Positions 28,934 to 36,892 of a DNA stretch of 50,175 bases are shown piece after piece. Within the stretch, counting starts at the first letter, position 1, and the number at the start of each line of letters is the position of its first letter. Position numbers and translations under genes: made by a program. Location of the stretch: NCBI GenBank assembly GCA_003166025.1, contig PMWT01000181.1:1-50175 (forward strand). The letters are read 5' to 3'. Below the pieces are notes generated by a model. The model saw nothing but the letters and a program-made list of their open reading frames with translations, made no database searches and was not told the DNA's origin. This DNA is from Acidimicrobiaceae bacterium. Its GTDB lineage: Bacteria; Actinomycetota; Acidimicrobiia; Acidimicrobiales; Palsa-688.

Positions 28934-29962
28934 TCAGTACCTCACCCTCGGGTCGACCCAGGCGTTGACGAGGTCGATGAGAAGGCTGATAACCACCACG
29001 GCAAGAGCGAAAACCGTGATAATGCCCTGGACGGCGATGTAATCGCGGTTTTCCAAGTAGTAGATCAGCTCGTTGCCAATGCCGGGCCAGTTGAAGGTCT
29101 CCTCGGTGAGCACCGCTCCGGAGAGCAGGAGCGCGGCCTGGAGCCCGGTCACGGTAACGATGGGGACGAGGGCGTTCTTGAACGCGTGGTGGACCACTAC
29201 GTCCCGTTCACGCAAACCCCGGGCCCTCGCCGCCTCGATGTAGTCACCTTTCATGGTCTGGATGACGTTGACCCGCACAAGGCGCACCACCACACCGGAG
29301 ATCACGAGGCCGAGGCAGAGCGCGGGGAGGGCCAGGTGGGCCAGCAAGTCGGGAATGTCGCCCCACTGCCCGTCGATTATGGCGTCGATGATAAGGATGT
29401 TGGTATGGGGCTGGAGCTCAGCCTGGACGATCACGTTGGCCTGGCTCGAGGTGGGGAGCCAATTGAGGATGTGCCCGAAGAGGAGCTGGGCCAGCAGGCC
29501 CAGGAAGAAGACGGGTATGGCGTAGATGAAGATCCCGTAAATCCGGGCTACGGCGTCGACCCAGGTGTCGCGCATACGGCCCGCCAACATGCCGAGGGGG
29601 ATGCCCACGACGATTGCCACCATCATGGCGGACACCGTGAGCTCGAGCGTGGCCGCCCCGTTTTGGGCGATGACCTGTGTCACCGGTCGCTGGTCGGTCA
29701 GCGTCGTACCGAAGTGCCCGGTCAAGACCTGCCCGAGATAGTCGCCGTATTGGACGATCAACGGCCTGTCGTAGCCGCCGGCGCGCTCTCGGACCGCCAG
29801 CTGGGCCTGCGTGAGGTGGCCCCCGAGCGCGGCCAGGATGGGGTTGCCGGGCGCCACCCGCATGAGCACGAAGACCAGCGTCAGAAGGATGAAGACCATA
29901 GGGACCACCAGCAGAAGACGCGTCACCAGGTAGCGGCGCAGCGATCCCGATTTCGATGCCAT
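28934..29962 (-). CDS. Peptide ABC transporter permease (DppB type)
   Basis: A 342-residue permease. It has the N-terminal signature RYLVTRLLLVVPMVFILLTLVF followed by RVAPGNPILAALGG, a large extracellular loop (GGYDRPLIVQYGDYLGQVL), and the EAA loop GDYIEAARARGLRERDVVVHHAFKNALVP near residue 245. The C-terminal INLVD-like end (LVNAWVDPRVRY) is typical of the family. GGGGAG precedes the ATG. It lies 135 nt downstream of the binding-protein gene, with a strong hairpin in the gap, and 19 nt upstream of the DppC-DppD fusion. Confidence 0.93.
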   Translation of the reverse strand: MASKSGSLRRYLVTRLLLVVPMVFILLTLVFVLMRVAPGNPILAALGGHLTQAQLAVRERAGGYDRPLIVQYGDYLGQVLTGHFGTTLTDQRPVTQVIAQNGAATLELTVSAMMVAIVVGIPLGMLAGRMRDTWVDAVARIYGIFIYAIPVFFLGLLAQLLFGHILNWLPTSSQANVIVQAELQPHTNILIIDAIIDGQWGDIPDLLAHLALPALCLGLVISGVVVRLVRVNVIQTMKGDYIEAARARGLRERDVVVHHAFKNALVPIVTVTGLQAALLLSGAVLTEETFNWPGIGNELIYYLENRDYIAVQGIITVFALAVVVISLLIDLVNAWVDPRVRY

Positions 29963-30004
29963 CCTAGATTTCTCCCCACCGGGGGCAACAGGCGTCCTGC
30001 CTGC

Positions 30005-30036
30005 CCGGTTGGGCGGGCCAGGGCCCGCCCAACCGG
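30005..30036 (-). terminator. 15-bp perfect stem hairpin between binding-protein and permease genes
   Basis: CCGGTTGGGCGGGCC (30005-30019) and its exact reverse complement (30022-30036) form a 15-bp GC-rich stem with a 2-nt loop in the 135-nt gap. No U-run follows on the - strand. Such stems behind a binding-protein gene commonly act as partial terminators or RNA-stabilising elements, so the secreted protein is made in excess over the membrane parts. Confidence 0.7.
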
Positions 30037-30097
30037 TGCGCCTGGCCCGTCACGTTCTTTACACTCAGGCGCTTAGCACTTGTTGTCCGAGTGTGGC

Positions 30098-31693
30098 TCA
30101 GGCCTTGCTGACCAGCCACATGCGGAACGTGTACGACGCGTCAAGAGTCTGCTGAAGACCCGTTACGTCGCCGTGGTAAGCAGCCACTTGGCCACCCTGC
30201 CATAGAGGTACGAGGGGGGCGTCCTTGGCGGTTTGGATCTCTAGTGCGCTGAAAGCCGCATTGCGGACCGACTGCACCGTCGACCCCTCCTCGGCCGTGA
30301 TCTCCTTCGTCACCAAAGCATTGCAGTAGTGATCGTTGAGGAAGTTGGTGCACCCGTAGAAAGGCCCGGTGTAGTCGTCAGCATCGGGATAGTCGGGGAA
30401 CCAGCCCATCAAGGAGACGCCGTACTCGTTGGTGGTGACGGCCTGGATATAGGTCGTCCACTCCGAAGACTGCAACGACACCTGGAACAAGCCCGAGCCA
30501 TTGAGCTGACGTTGCAGCTCGGTGGCGATATCGGTGTCCGCGTAGTGGTTGGTGTTGTACCACAGCGTGAACTTGACCGGCGTCTTCAGGCCGGCCGAGG
30601 CCAAAACCTGCTTTGCCTTAGCCACGCTGGGGTTTGCCCCGTATACGTCGCCAAATGAATTAATGTGGCCGGGCAAGGCATTGGGGATGACCGAGTACAA
30701 CGGCGAAACCGTACCGTGGTAGACGTTGGTGGCGATGTCCTGACGGTTGACGAGATAGGAGATTGCCTGGCGGATGGCCAGCTTCTGCGCCGAGGTCGAG
30801 CCCGGCATCACCTTGAGGTTGAAGGCGATGTAGCGGATCTCTATCCCTTTGCCTTGCACGATGGTGACCCTACTGGAGCCCTTGAGGGCAACGACCTCGG
30901 TAGGCGTGAGGTCGCGATAGGCAATGTCCACCTGGCCTTGCTGGACGTCGGAGACGAGCGTCGAACCGCTCTCCTCATAGCGGATGATGAACCTGTTGTT
31001 GTGCAGGACGTCATTGCCGCCGTAGTGCGGGTTGGGGGTTAGTACCGCCAGCTCGTTTGGCGTGTAGGACGACAGTTCGTACGGCCCGGAGCCGACGATC
31101 TTGGCGTCCGGCTGGAGTTTGTCGAAGGGGAAGACCTGTGCGTCGACGATGGCGCCCGCCCCGGTGGCGAGCACGTCCGGCCACGCCGCGTCGGCGTACT
31201 TCAAGTCGAAGGTGACTGTGTTCCCCGAAGCCGTTACGGTCTTCATGGGGGCAATGAGGCTTGAGGGGCCGTTCGGGTCATTGATCTTGTTTATGCGCTG
31301 GAAGGAGTAGACCACGTCCTGAGCGGTGAGGGGGTCACCGTTGGAGAAATACTGGCCCGAGTGGACGCTGCAGACATAAACGGTGGCGCCACTGCCTTTC
31401 CAGTTGCATGTGGCCGCGTCCGGCACCTCTGCCGTGCTGCCCGGGGGGTACTTGAGCAGGTTCTGGTAGACGTTCCAGATGATCGTCCACGACGGGAGGT
31501 CGTAGGACCCGGCCGGGTCGGCCGAAACGATCCTGTCCGTTGTGCCCAAAATCACAGTGACGTTGGGCGGTTTGCTGTTTGTGCTGGCGAAGGCCACGCT
31601 GCCCAGCGCTAACGGGACGAACAAGGCCACTGCCGCGCCGCCGGCCACGACCCGCGCCGGCAGAGCCCTCTTCTTTATTGCCAACCGAGTCAT
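30098..31693 (-). CDS. Peptide/opine-type ABC transporter substrate-binding protein (SBP_bac_5)
   Basis: A 531-residue secreted protein. The start is taken as ATG 31693, preceded by AGAGG, because the signal peptide begins there (MTRLAIKKRALPARVV, then a hydrophobic run and AFAS cleavage site near residue 37). No lipobox Cys is present. The mature part shows the family 5 pattern: RIVSADPAGSYDLPSWTIIWNVYQNLL, YFSNGDPLTAQDVVYSFQR, VGSGPYELSSYTPNE and IRQAISYLVNRQDIATNVYHG. It feeds the permeases and ATPases downstream. A likely promoter lies 85-114 nt upstream. The ligand is unknown; peptides are the default for the family. Confidence 0.92.
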   Translation of the reverse strand: MTRLAIKKRALPARVVAGGAAVALFVPLALGSVAFASTNSKPPNVTVILGTTDRIVSADPAGSYDLPSWTIIWNVYQNLLKYPPGSTAEVPDAATCNWKGSGATVYVCSVHSGQYFSNGDPLTAQDVVYSFQRINKINDPNGPSSLIAPMKTVTASGNTVTFDLKYADAAWPDVLATGAGAIVDAQVFPFDKLQPDAKIVGSGPYELSSYTPNELAVLTPNPHYGGNDVLHNNRFIIRYEESGSTLVSDVQQGQVDIAYRDLTPTEVVALKGSSRVTIVQGKGIEIRYIAFNLKVMPGSTSAQKLAIRQAISYLVNRQDIATNVYHGTVSPLYSVIPNALPGHINSFGDVYGANPSVAKAKQVLASAGLKTPVKFTLWYNTNHYADTDIATELQRQLNGSGLFQVSLQSSEWTTYIQAVTTNEYGVSLMGWFPDYPDADDYTGPFYGCTNFLNDHYCNALVTKEITAEEGSTVQSVRNAAFSALEIQTAKDAPLVPLWQGGQVAAYHGDVTGLQQTLDASYTFRMWLVSKA

Positions 31694-31777
31694 GGTTGCC
31701 TCTGATACCTCGCTCGAGCACTCTGGGGTCCCAAAGCGCACCGTGGAGCGCTCCAAAGGACGGCGCGCGATGCCATT

Positions 31778-31807
31778 ACCGTACTGGAGCCCCGGTCGCC
31801 TGGTCAA
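31778..31807 (-). promoter_or_regulatory. Candidate promoter of the peptide transporter operon
   Basis: On the - strand TTGACC (31802-31807) is followed by an 18-nt spacer and TACGGT (31778-31783). This would start transcription near 31771, about 78 nt before the binding-protein ATG. Confidence 0.45.
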
Positions 31808-31818
31808 AAAGCGCTAGG

Positions 31819-33477
31819 TCAGGCTGGCCCGCTCCAACGGTCGATGTGCTGGTGGAGCACGGGCATGGGGAGCGACCCGCTGTCCAATAAGGCGGCATGG
31901 AACTTGGGCAGGGCAAATGCCGGCCCGAGCCGGCGCTGCGCCTCGTCACGGGCCCTGAGGATCTCGAGCTTGCCCGTCAGGTAGGCCAAAGCCTGGCCCG
32001 GCCAGATGATGTAACGGTCGATCTCGGCGGCCAGGAACCGGGGCGGCATGGGGACATGGGCGACGAAAAACTCGAGGGCCTCTTGGCGGCTCCAGCCCCG
32101 GGCGTGCAGCCCGGTGTCGACCACCAACCTGGCGGCACGCATGAGCGCCGCCGCCGTCGAACCGAGCAGGCTCTCAGTACCGGTGTAGAGGCCCATCTCC
32201 TCGGCCAGTTGCTCGGCATATAGGCCCCAACCTTCGGAGAAGACCGTTATTGAGCGCTGGCGCTGCATGGCGGGGAGCTCGGAGAGCAGCTGGATCCGCG
32301 ACAGCTGGAGATGATGACCGGGCACGGCCTCGTGAAAGGCGACGCTCTCGAGGTCCCAGCCCGTTCCTGCCGTCGGCACCAGGGTATTGAACCAATAGGT
32401 GCCCGGCCGGGCGCCGTCGAGGCGCGGCGGCGTGTAGTGAGGCGCCGTACCACTGATGGCGACCACCGGCGGCATCGGCTCCACGGCGCACGGGCCCGGC
32501 AGCGGCTCGGGGAACACTTCGGCCGCCCGGTCCTCGGCCCGGCGTACGGCCCGCCTGGCCGCCTGCACCGCCTCTTCCGCCGGCACGGTGCCCGCCGAGG
32601 CCCGCAGGGCGTCGTTCACCGCCTCCAGGCCCTCCAGCCCGAGCCGTGCGCCCAGTTCCACCGCTCGCTGCTCAAGCCGCTCTATCTCGTCCAGGCCCGT
32701 CTGGTGAAGTTGGTCGGCCGTCACGGCCATCGTCGTGTGCGACCGCACCGCCCTCTCGTAATCGGCGTCCCCTCCGGGCAGGTAGGTGAGCCCGGGCCGG
32801 TCGGCCGGTCGCGCCAGGGGCAGGAGCTGGCGCAACAGCTCGGCCCAGCGCTGCAGGGCGGGCTTGACCACATCAGTGGCTACGGCGTCGCGTTCCTCGC
32901 GCCAGCTCGCCTCCCCGTCCCAGCCCGTCGGCGGCCGTGGCGCCGTCAAAGCCTCGGGAACGGGCGGGGCGAGGACACCCTCGGCCCAGGCAATGGCCTC
33001 CGCCACCAGCGGCGCCACCGGTAAGCGGCCCTTGGCTTGGCCCGTGCGCAGCCGCTCGGTCTGCTGGTCGACCCATAGACCGCTACGGCGCAGCCGGGTC
33101 ACGTAGTCACGGGCCGCCTGCGCGTCCGGTAGGACGGTCCGGGCGGCGACAGCCAAGAGCGTGGCGGGCCCCTGGAACGGCATGGCCGTGACGGTGTGCT
33201 CGACGGCGGCCGAGGCGAGTTCGGCCAACTCCACCTCGGCCAAGCCCGTAAGGCAGCCGAGCGTCACCTCGTCGGCTTCGCCCAGATCGGCCGGCCGGGA
33301 CCGCCCCGCCTCGGCCAAGACGCCCTCGAGAGCGGCCCGCCGCTCCGCGTCGCCGGCCTCGCTGGCGTCGGGGGCCAGGTCGTCGTAACCAGGGATGCCC
33401 CGGTTGGTGGCGTCGAAGGGGTGCGTCGCCAGCCACCCCGTGTGGGACCGCTCGGCCAGTTCCCTCGCAAAAGACAT
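31819..33477 (-). CDS. DUF885 family protein, probable metallopeptidase/carboxypeptidase
   Basis: A 552-residue DUF885 protein. The start is set at ATG 33477, where homology-like sequence begins (MSFARELAERS); the longer open frame upstream is Arg/Pro-rich noise overlapping msrA. The metal-site motif FHEAVPGHHLQ near residue 380 (HExxxGHH) and SEGWGLYAEQLAEEMG near residue 415 are the hallmarks of the family. Both are compatible with a zinc peptidase. The C-terminus contains YIIWPGQALAYLTGK, also conserved in the family. No signal peptide is visible, so it is probably cytoplasmic. It stands directly upstream of the peptide transporter (125-nt gap), which suggests hydrolysis of imported peptides. 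A CATACT hexamer 6 nt before the ATG suggests a leaderless message. Confidence 0.82.
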   Translation of the reverse strand: MSFARELAERSHTGWLATHPFDATNRGIPGYDDLAPDASEAGDAERRAALEGVLAEAGRSRPADLGEADEVTLGCLTGLAEVELAELASAAVEHTVTAMPFQGPATLLAVAARTVLPDAQAARDYVTRLRRSGLWVDQQTERLRTGQAKGRLPVAPLVAEAIAWAEGVLAPPVPEALTAPRPPTGWDGEASWREERDAVATDVVKPALQRWAELLRQLLPLARPADRPGLTYLPGGDADYERAVRSHTTMAVTADQLHQTGLDEIERLEQRAVELGARLGLEGLEAVNDALRASAGTVPAEEAVQAARRAVRRAEDRAAEVFPEPLPGPCAVEPMPPVVAISGTAPHYTPPRLDGARPGTYWFNTLVPTAGTGWDLESVAFHEAVPGHHLQLSRIQLLSELPAMQRQRSITVFSEGWGLYAEQLAEEMGLYTGTESLLGSTAAALMRAARLVVDTGLHARGWSRQEALEFFVAHVPMPPRFLAAEIDRYIIWPGQALAYLTGKLEILRARDEAQRRLGPAFALPKFHAALLDSGSLPMPVLHQHIDRWSGPA

Positions 33478-33500
33478 CCTCGAAGTATGCCGGGCGGTCG

Positions 33501-33534
33501 CCCCGGTGGCCAGCCTTCCCCGGTGGCCAGCCTT
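33501..33534. repeat. Two tandem copies of a 17-bp unit
   Basis: The unit CCCCGGTGGCCAGCCTT is repeated exactly at 33501-33517 and 33518-33534, in the gap between msrA and the DUF885 gene. It is a short tandem duplication; no function is apparent. Confidence 0.8.
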
Positions 33535-33572
33535 CCTACGCCGGCAGCGCCGCCCGTCGTCCCGGCTCGCTA

Positions 33573-34091
33573 CTAGGCGAGACTTTCGGCGCGGTGGGGG
33601 AGCTTCCAGCCCGGGCGCGGGAAATGGCATGTGTAGCCGTTGGGGTAACGCTCGAGGTAGTCCTGGTGCTCGGGCTCGGCCTCCCAGAAGGGCCCGGCCG
33701 GCGCCACCTCGGTGACGACCTTGCCGGGCCACAGCCCGGAGGCGTTGACGTCTGCGATGGTGTCTTGCGCCGTCAGCTCTTGCGCCTCGCTGGTGTAGAA
33801 GATGGCCGAGCGGTAACTCGCCCCCATGTCGTTGCCCTGGCGGTTCTTCGTCGTCGGGTCGTGTATCTGGAAGAAGAACTCGAGAAGATCCCGATAGGAG
33901 ACCTGGGCGGGGTCGAAGATTATCTCGATCGCCTCAGCATGGCTGCCGTGGTTGCGGTAAGTCGCGTTGGGGACCTCCCCGCCGGTGTAGCCCACCCTGG
34001 TCGAGATGACGCCGGGCTGCCTGCGAATGAGGTCCTGCATCCCCCAGAAACACCCTCCGGCAAGGATGGCCTTCTCAGTGGTCACGGTCAT
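33573..34091 (-). CDS. msrA: Peptide-methionine (S)-S-oxide reductase
   Basis: A 172-residue MsrA of normal length. The catalytic [11 protein letters not shown] lies at residue 12, followed by [23 protein letters not shown] and [12 protein letters not shown], with IHDPTT and the [26 protein letters not shown]-terminal region. It reduces methionine-S-sulfoxide in proteins with thioredoxin. Only the one active-site Cys plus a distal Cys (YTCHF) are present, so the resolving Cys may be the distal one. The ribosome site GAAAGGTG lies 8 nt before the ATG. It stands alone between the GNAT and DUF885 genes. Confidence 0.95.
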   Translation of the reverse strand: MTVTTEKAILAGGCFWGMQDLIRRQPGVISTRVGYTGGEVPNATYRNHGSHAEAIEIIFDPAQVSYRDLLEFFFQIHDPTTKNRQGNDMGASYRSAIFYTSEAQELTAQDTIADVNASGLWPGKVVTEVAPAGPFWEAEPEHQDYLERYPNGYTCHFPRPGWKLPHRAESLA

Positions 34092-34188
34092 TGGTCTGCA
34101 CCTTTCTCATGCGTCGGCGGGCCAAGCCTCGCGGACGGTGGTCGCTCTTGTCTGTTGCGGCCGGCAAGATAAAGAACAACCGTCATCA

Positions 34189-34213
34189 GGCGGGTGTTCC
34201 CGCCCCACCCGCC
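34189..34213 (-). terminator. GC-rich hairpin after the GNAT gene
   Basis: GGCGGGTG (34189-34196) and CACCCGCC (34206-34213) form an 8-bp stem with a 9-nt loop, 18 nt beyond the GNAT stop on the - strand. The following - strand sequence contains a short T-rich stretch (TTGTTCTTTATC). A plausible terminator. Confidence 0.4.
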
Positions 34214-34230
34214 ATGAGAGCGGGGCGGCG

Positions 34231-34725
34231 TTAGTCGTCGTCCTTCAGCCCGAGGTCGATGGTCATGAAGGTGCTGTACGGGTTGGCGGTGTACTCGCCG
34301 AAAGGCTCGCACCGCACGAAGCCGGCTTTCTTGTACAAGGACCGAGCCGGCCCGAAGGCGCTCGTCGTCAACGTCTCCAGACTGACGCGCCGATAGTGCG
34401 AGGCGGCGGCAAAGGCAAGGATATGACCGACCATGGCCTCCCCCACCCCTTGGCGCCGGGTGTCCTCGCTGGTGTGCATCGACTTCAGTTCGGCATGGGA
34501 CGGGCCCAGCCGCTTTAGGGCTCCCACACCGAGCAGGACGCCGTCCCGGCGTGCGCTGAAGAATGTGACAGCCGGGTCCAACAGGCCTTCCAAGTCCAAG
34601 GCGTGCACGTGCCCGGGCGGGGTCACCTGATCGGAGAACGTCAAGTGGCTGTCCAGGAGAGCCCGGACGTCTTCGGCCCGAGGATCGTCGCGGGCAATGA
34701 CGAAGTCCATACAGAGTTGTCCCAT
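34231..34725 (-). CDS. GNAT family N-acetyltransferase
   Basis: A 164-residue acyltransferase. The acetyl-CoA-binding motif A is visible as LKSMHTSEDTRRQGVGEAMVGHILAFA near residues 78-105 (RRQGVG is the pyrophosphate loop), followed by RVSLETL and ARSLYKKAGFVRCEPFGEY, the usual motif B. The substrate is unknown; the family includes YafP/phosphinothricin-type enzymes. Start uncertain: ATG 34725 or ATG 34710. It is monocistronic between msrA and a block of CATATG-centred repeats that lies about 100 nt upstream. Confidence 0.88.
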   Translation of the reverse strand: MGQLCMDFVIARDDPRAEDVRALLDSHLTFSDQVTPPGHVHALDLEGLLDPAVTFFSARRDGVLLGVGALKRLGPSHAELKSMHTSEDTRRQGVGEAMVGHILAFAAASHYRRVSLETLTTSAFGPARSLYKKAGFVRCEPFGEYTANPYSTFMTIDLGLKDDD

Positions 34726-34818
34726 CTAACCAAGGCCAAAGTAGTGATGGGCCCGACACTAAGGCCTGGGCGGATCCCGTAACAGGCGCAAATGTTTCGT
34801 CCCGGTTAATGATTGCCG

Positions 34819-34860
34819 CTGCCATATGACAGGTGCCATATGACCGGTGCCATATGGTCC
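34819..34860. repeat. Three 14-bp repeats centred on CATATG
   Basis: GCCATATG occurs at 34821-34828, 34835-34842 and 34849-34856, exactly 14 bp apart. The middle unit GGTGCCATATGACC is nearly self-complementary. The array lies between the nitroreductase stop and the GNAT promoter region. It may be a binding site for a dimeric regulator or a slippage product. Confidence 0.6.
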
Positions 34861-34871
34861 GGCGCCTCCTG

Positions 34872-35294
34872 TCAATCGGTGCCCACGAAGGTGACCTTGG
34901 CCAGCGGGCTGCGCTCCACCCACTCATCGAGGACAGCCGTCGGCCATGGGCTGTCCGGGCCGCGCCGGCGGTTGAACTCCTCGACGAAGACGGCCAGGAC
35001 GCGCCGGCGCTCCGCCGGGTCGACGATGACCGTGGCCGTCGCCGGGAGGTCGGCGACGACGCCGTGCTTGAGGTGGAAGTCGAACCGCGGGTGGGCGGCC
35101 AGGTTGGCCAACCAGTCGCGGGTCTTGGGCCCGGGGATCCCGCTCAGGTAGATGTCGTCGCCCAGCCGGTAGAAGACGATCTCGATCCGCCGCGCCTGGC
35201 CAGAACGCCTGCCCGTGGTGGTGATATCGATCGTGCGGTCCTCGAGCGTCGAGGAGGCATCGATGGCCAACGCCCGGCGAACGTCCTGTCTCAT
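34872..35294 (-). CDS. Deazaflavin (F420)-dependent nitroreductase-family protein
   Basis: A 140-residue protein of the DUF385/deazaflavin-dependent nitroreductase family. It has IDITTTGRRSGQARRIEIVFYRL near residues 22-44 and GDDIYLSGIPGPKTRDWLANLAAHPRFDFHL after it, the usual pattern for F420H2-binding split-barrel proteins. The start is ATG 35294, overlapping the epimerase stop (ATGA). It is co-transcribed with the epimerase and should share control by the divergent TetR regulator. Its presence is one reason to suspect an actinobacterial host, since cofactor F420 is common there. Substrate unknown. Confidence 0.85.
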   Translation of the reverse strand: MRQDVRRALAIDASSTLEDRTIDITTTGRRSGQARRIEIVFYRLGDDIYLSGIPGPKTRDWLANLAAHPRFDFHLKHGVVADLPATATVIVDPAERRRVLAVFVEEFNRRRGPDSPWPTAVLDEWVERSPLAKVTFVGTD

Positions 35295-36220
35295 TTGGTG
35301 CTGCCGCGGTAGTAGTGGTCCTGCGCGAGGTCCTCGAGCAGGCTGGGCCCGGTCGGCTCCCATGCGAGCAGTTCCCGGGTAACGGTGGCGGTGGCGGGGC
35401 TGTCCAGGCCGACGAAGTGGCCCAGGAAAGCAAAGTGCTCGACAGCATCGACGGGGGTCACCGACGCTGTGGGGATGCCGAGGTGACGGCCCATCGACTC
35501 GGCGATCTCGCGGAAGGGGACGCCCTCGTCGCCGACCGCGTGCAAGACCGAGCCCGCGGGGGCCGCCTCGACAGCCAGGCGCACCAGCCGGGCGGCGTCC
35601 GAGCGGTGCACCGCCGGCCAGCGGTTGCTGCCGTCGCCCACGTAGCCGGCCACGCCCCGCTGGCGGGCGATGCCGACCAGGGTGGCTACGAAGCCGTGGT
35701 CGCCGTCGCCGTGGACTGTCGGGGGAAAACGCAGCACCGACGAGCGGACGCCTATGCCCCTCAGGGACAGCGTGAGCAGGGCGGTGGCCGCCCGGAGCCC
35801 GGCGGGGCTGGCCCGGACTTCGGCACTGGGTACGAGCCCATCGTCTTCCTTGGCCATGCGACCGGCGGTCAGCCCGAGGATGCCCGAGGCGAGCACCAGG
35901 GGCCGGTCGGAGCCGGCCAGGGCCGCGCCCATGGCCTCCACGGCCCGCCGGTCGGCGGCCGCGGCGGCGGCGAAGTTACCGCCAAAGGCCACCTCGTGCT
36001 GGAACGCCAGATGGACCACCCCGTCGGAGCCGTCGGCGGCCTTGGCCAGCCCGTCCGGGTCGTCGACGTCGCCCCGTTGGACTTTGGCGCCCGCGGCCTC
36101 CAGGCGCTGCGCCGACGCCTCGGAGCGGGCCAGGCCGACCACGTCATGGCCGGCATTGAGCAGCTCGGGGACAACGGCCGAGCCGATCCAGCCCGACGCA
36201 CCGGTGACAAAGATCCTCAT
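35291..36220 (-). CDS. NAD(P)-dependent epimerase/dehydratase (extended SDR)
   Basis: A 309-residue Rossmann-fold protein. TGASGWIGSAVVPELL at residue 6 binds the nucleotide, followed by GDVDDPDGLAKAADGSDGVVHLAF. The usual YxxxK catalytic pair is not evident (the ASGILGL region replaces it), so it belongs with the atypical NmrA/epimerase-like group. GGAGGTAATC precedes the ATG. The promoter, with two TetR-type operators, lies in the 88-nt divergent gap. It probably acts on a small molecule sensed by that regulator, together with the nitroreductase encoded next. Confidence 0.88.
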   Translation of the reverse strand: MRIFVTGASGWIGSAVVPELLNAGHDVVGLARSEASAQRLEAAGAKVQRGDVDDPDGLAKAADGSDGVVHLAFQHEVAFGGNFAAAAAADRRAVEAMGAALAGSDRPLVLASGILGLTAGRMAKEDDGLVPSAEVRASPAGLRAATALLTLSLRGIGVRSSVLRFPPTVHGDGDHGFVATLVGIARQRGVAGYVGDGSNRWPAVHRSDAARLVRLAVEAAPAGSVLHAVGDEGVPFREIAESMGRHLGIPTASVTPVDAVEHFAFLGHFVGLDSPATATVTRELLAWEPTGPSLLEDLAQDHYYRGSTK

Positions 36221-36244
36221 GATTACCTCCGTGAAAACTGATGA

Positions 36245-36291
36245 TGTCAGTAACTGTCATCAATCCTACCGCCGGATGTCAGTGACTGTCA
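36245..36291. promoter_or_regulatory. Two copies of a 15-bp operator between epimerase and TetR genes
   Basis: TGTCAGTAACTGTCA (36245-36259) and TGTCAGTGACTGTCA (36277-36291) differ at one base and are near-palindromes with CAGT/ACTG cores. Their centres are 32 bp apart, about three helical turns, which suits two repressor dimers on one face. The second overlaps the -35 of the epimerase promoter and the first overlaps its predicted transcription start. Confidence 0.8.
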
Positions 36292-36292
36292 A
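36263..36292 (-). promoter_or_regulatory. Promoter of the epimerase-nitroreductase operon
   Basis: On the - strand TTGACA (36287-36292), an 18-nt spacer and TAGGAT (36263-36268) form a good sigma-70-type promoter with a predicted start near 36256. Both TetR-type operators overlap it, as expected for repression. Confidence 0.7.
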
Positions 36293-36295
36293 CGC

Positions 36296-36301
36296 TAAGA
36301 T
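36296..36301 (+). promoter_or_regulatory. -10 element of the tetR gene (TAAGAT)
   Basis: TAAGAT ends 7 nt before ATG 36309, so the message is probably leaderless. The right-hand operator ends 4 bp upstream of this hexamer, consistent with autorepression. Confidence 0.55.
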
Positions 36302-36308
36302 CGAGCTT

Positions 36309-36878
36309 ATGGGCCGATGGCAGCCGGACAGCAGGGGACGGCTGCAGGAAGCGGCTCTGGCTCTGTACTCCGAGCGTGGGTTCGACCAGACCACCGCCGC
36401 CCAGATAGCCGCCCGAGCCGGGCTGACCGAGCGCACCTTCTTCCGGCACTTCGCCGACAAGCGAGAGGTGCTCTTCGGCGGGTCCGCCCTGCTTCAGGAG
36501 CGGATCGTGGCCGGAGTAGCCGGCGCGCCCGACGCCGACGGCCCCCTCGACGCCGTTTCCCGGGGCCTCGACGCCGCCGCCGCCATGCTCGGCCCGTTCC
36601 GCCGCGACCTGTCTCGCCAGCGCCAAGCCGTCATCGCCGCCAACCCCGAACTGCGCGAGCGCGAGCTCGCCAAGCTGGACGACTACGCCGAAGCGGTCGC
36701 CGCCGCCCTGCGCCAACGAGGCGTGAGCGACCCGCAGGCGACCTTGGCCGCCGAGGCCGGCATGACAGTGCTGCGGGTGGCCATCCAGCGTTGGGCCAGC
36801 GAGGGCGACGAGCGAGACCTCGCCACCATCATGCGCGACTCCGTCGCCGAGCTGCGGGCCGTAGCGACCAGCAGCTGA
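36309..36878 (+). CDS. TetR family transcriptional regulator
   Basis: A 189-residue repressor. The HTH domain occupies residues about 10-55: GRLQEAALALYSERGFDQTTAAQIAARAGLTERTFFRHFADKREVLF in pieces, with TERTFFRHF as the recognition helix. The C-terminal ligand domain is Ala-rich and helical. ATG 36309 is preferred to ATG 36276 because the latter would place the operator inside the coding region. It is divergent from the epimerase operon and 14 nt upstream of the sulfatase-maturase-like gene, so it probably controls all of them and itself. The inducer is unknown. Confidence 0.9.
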   Translation: MGRWQPDSRGRLQEAALALYSERGFDQTTAAQIAARAGLTERTFFRHFADKREVLFGGSALLQERIVAGVAGAPDADGPLDAVSRGLDAAAAMLGPFRRDLSRQRQAVIAANPELRERELAKLDDYAEAVAAALRQRGVSDPQATLAAEAGMTVLRVAIQRWASEGDERDLATIMRDSVAELRAVATSS

Positions 36879-36892
36879 GCCCGCCAGAGACC

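Noticed and set aside
34819..34860. CRISPR-like array
   Set aside because: Units are only 14 bp, contiguous and without spacers, and no cas gene is near.
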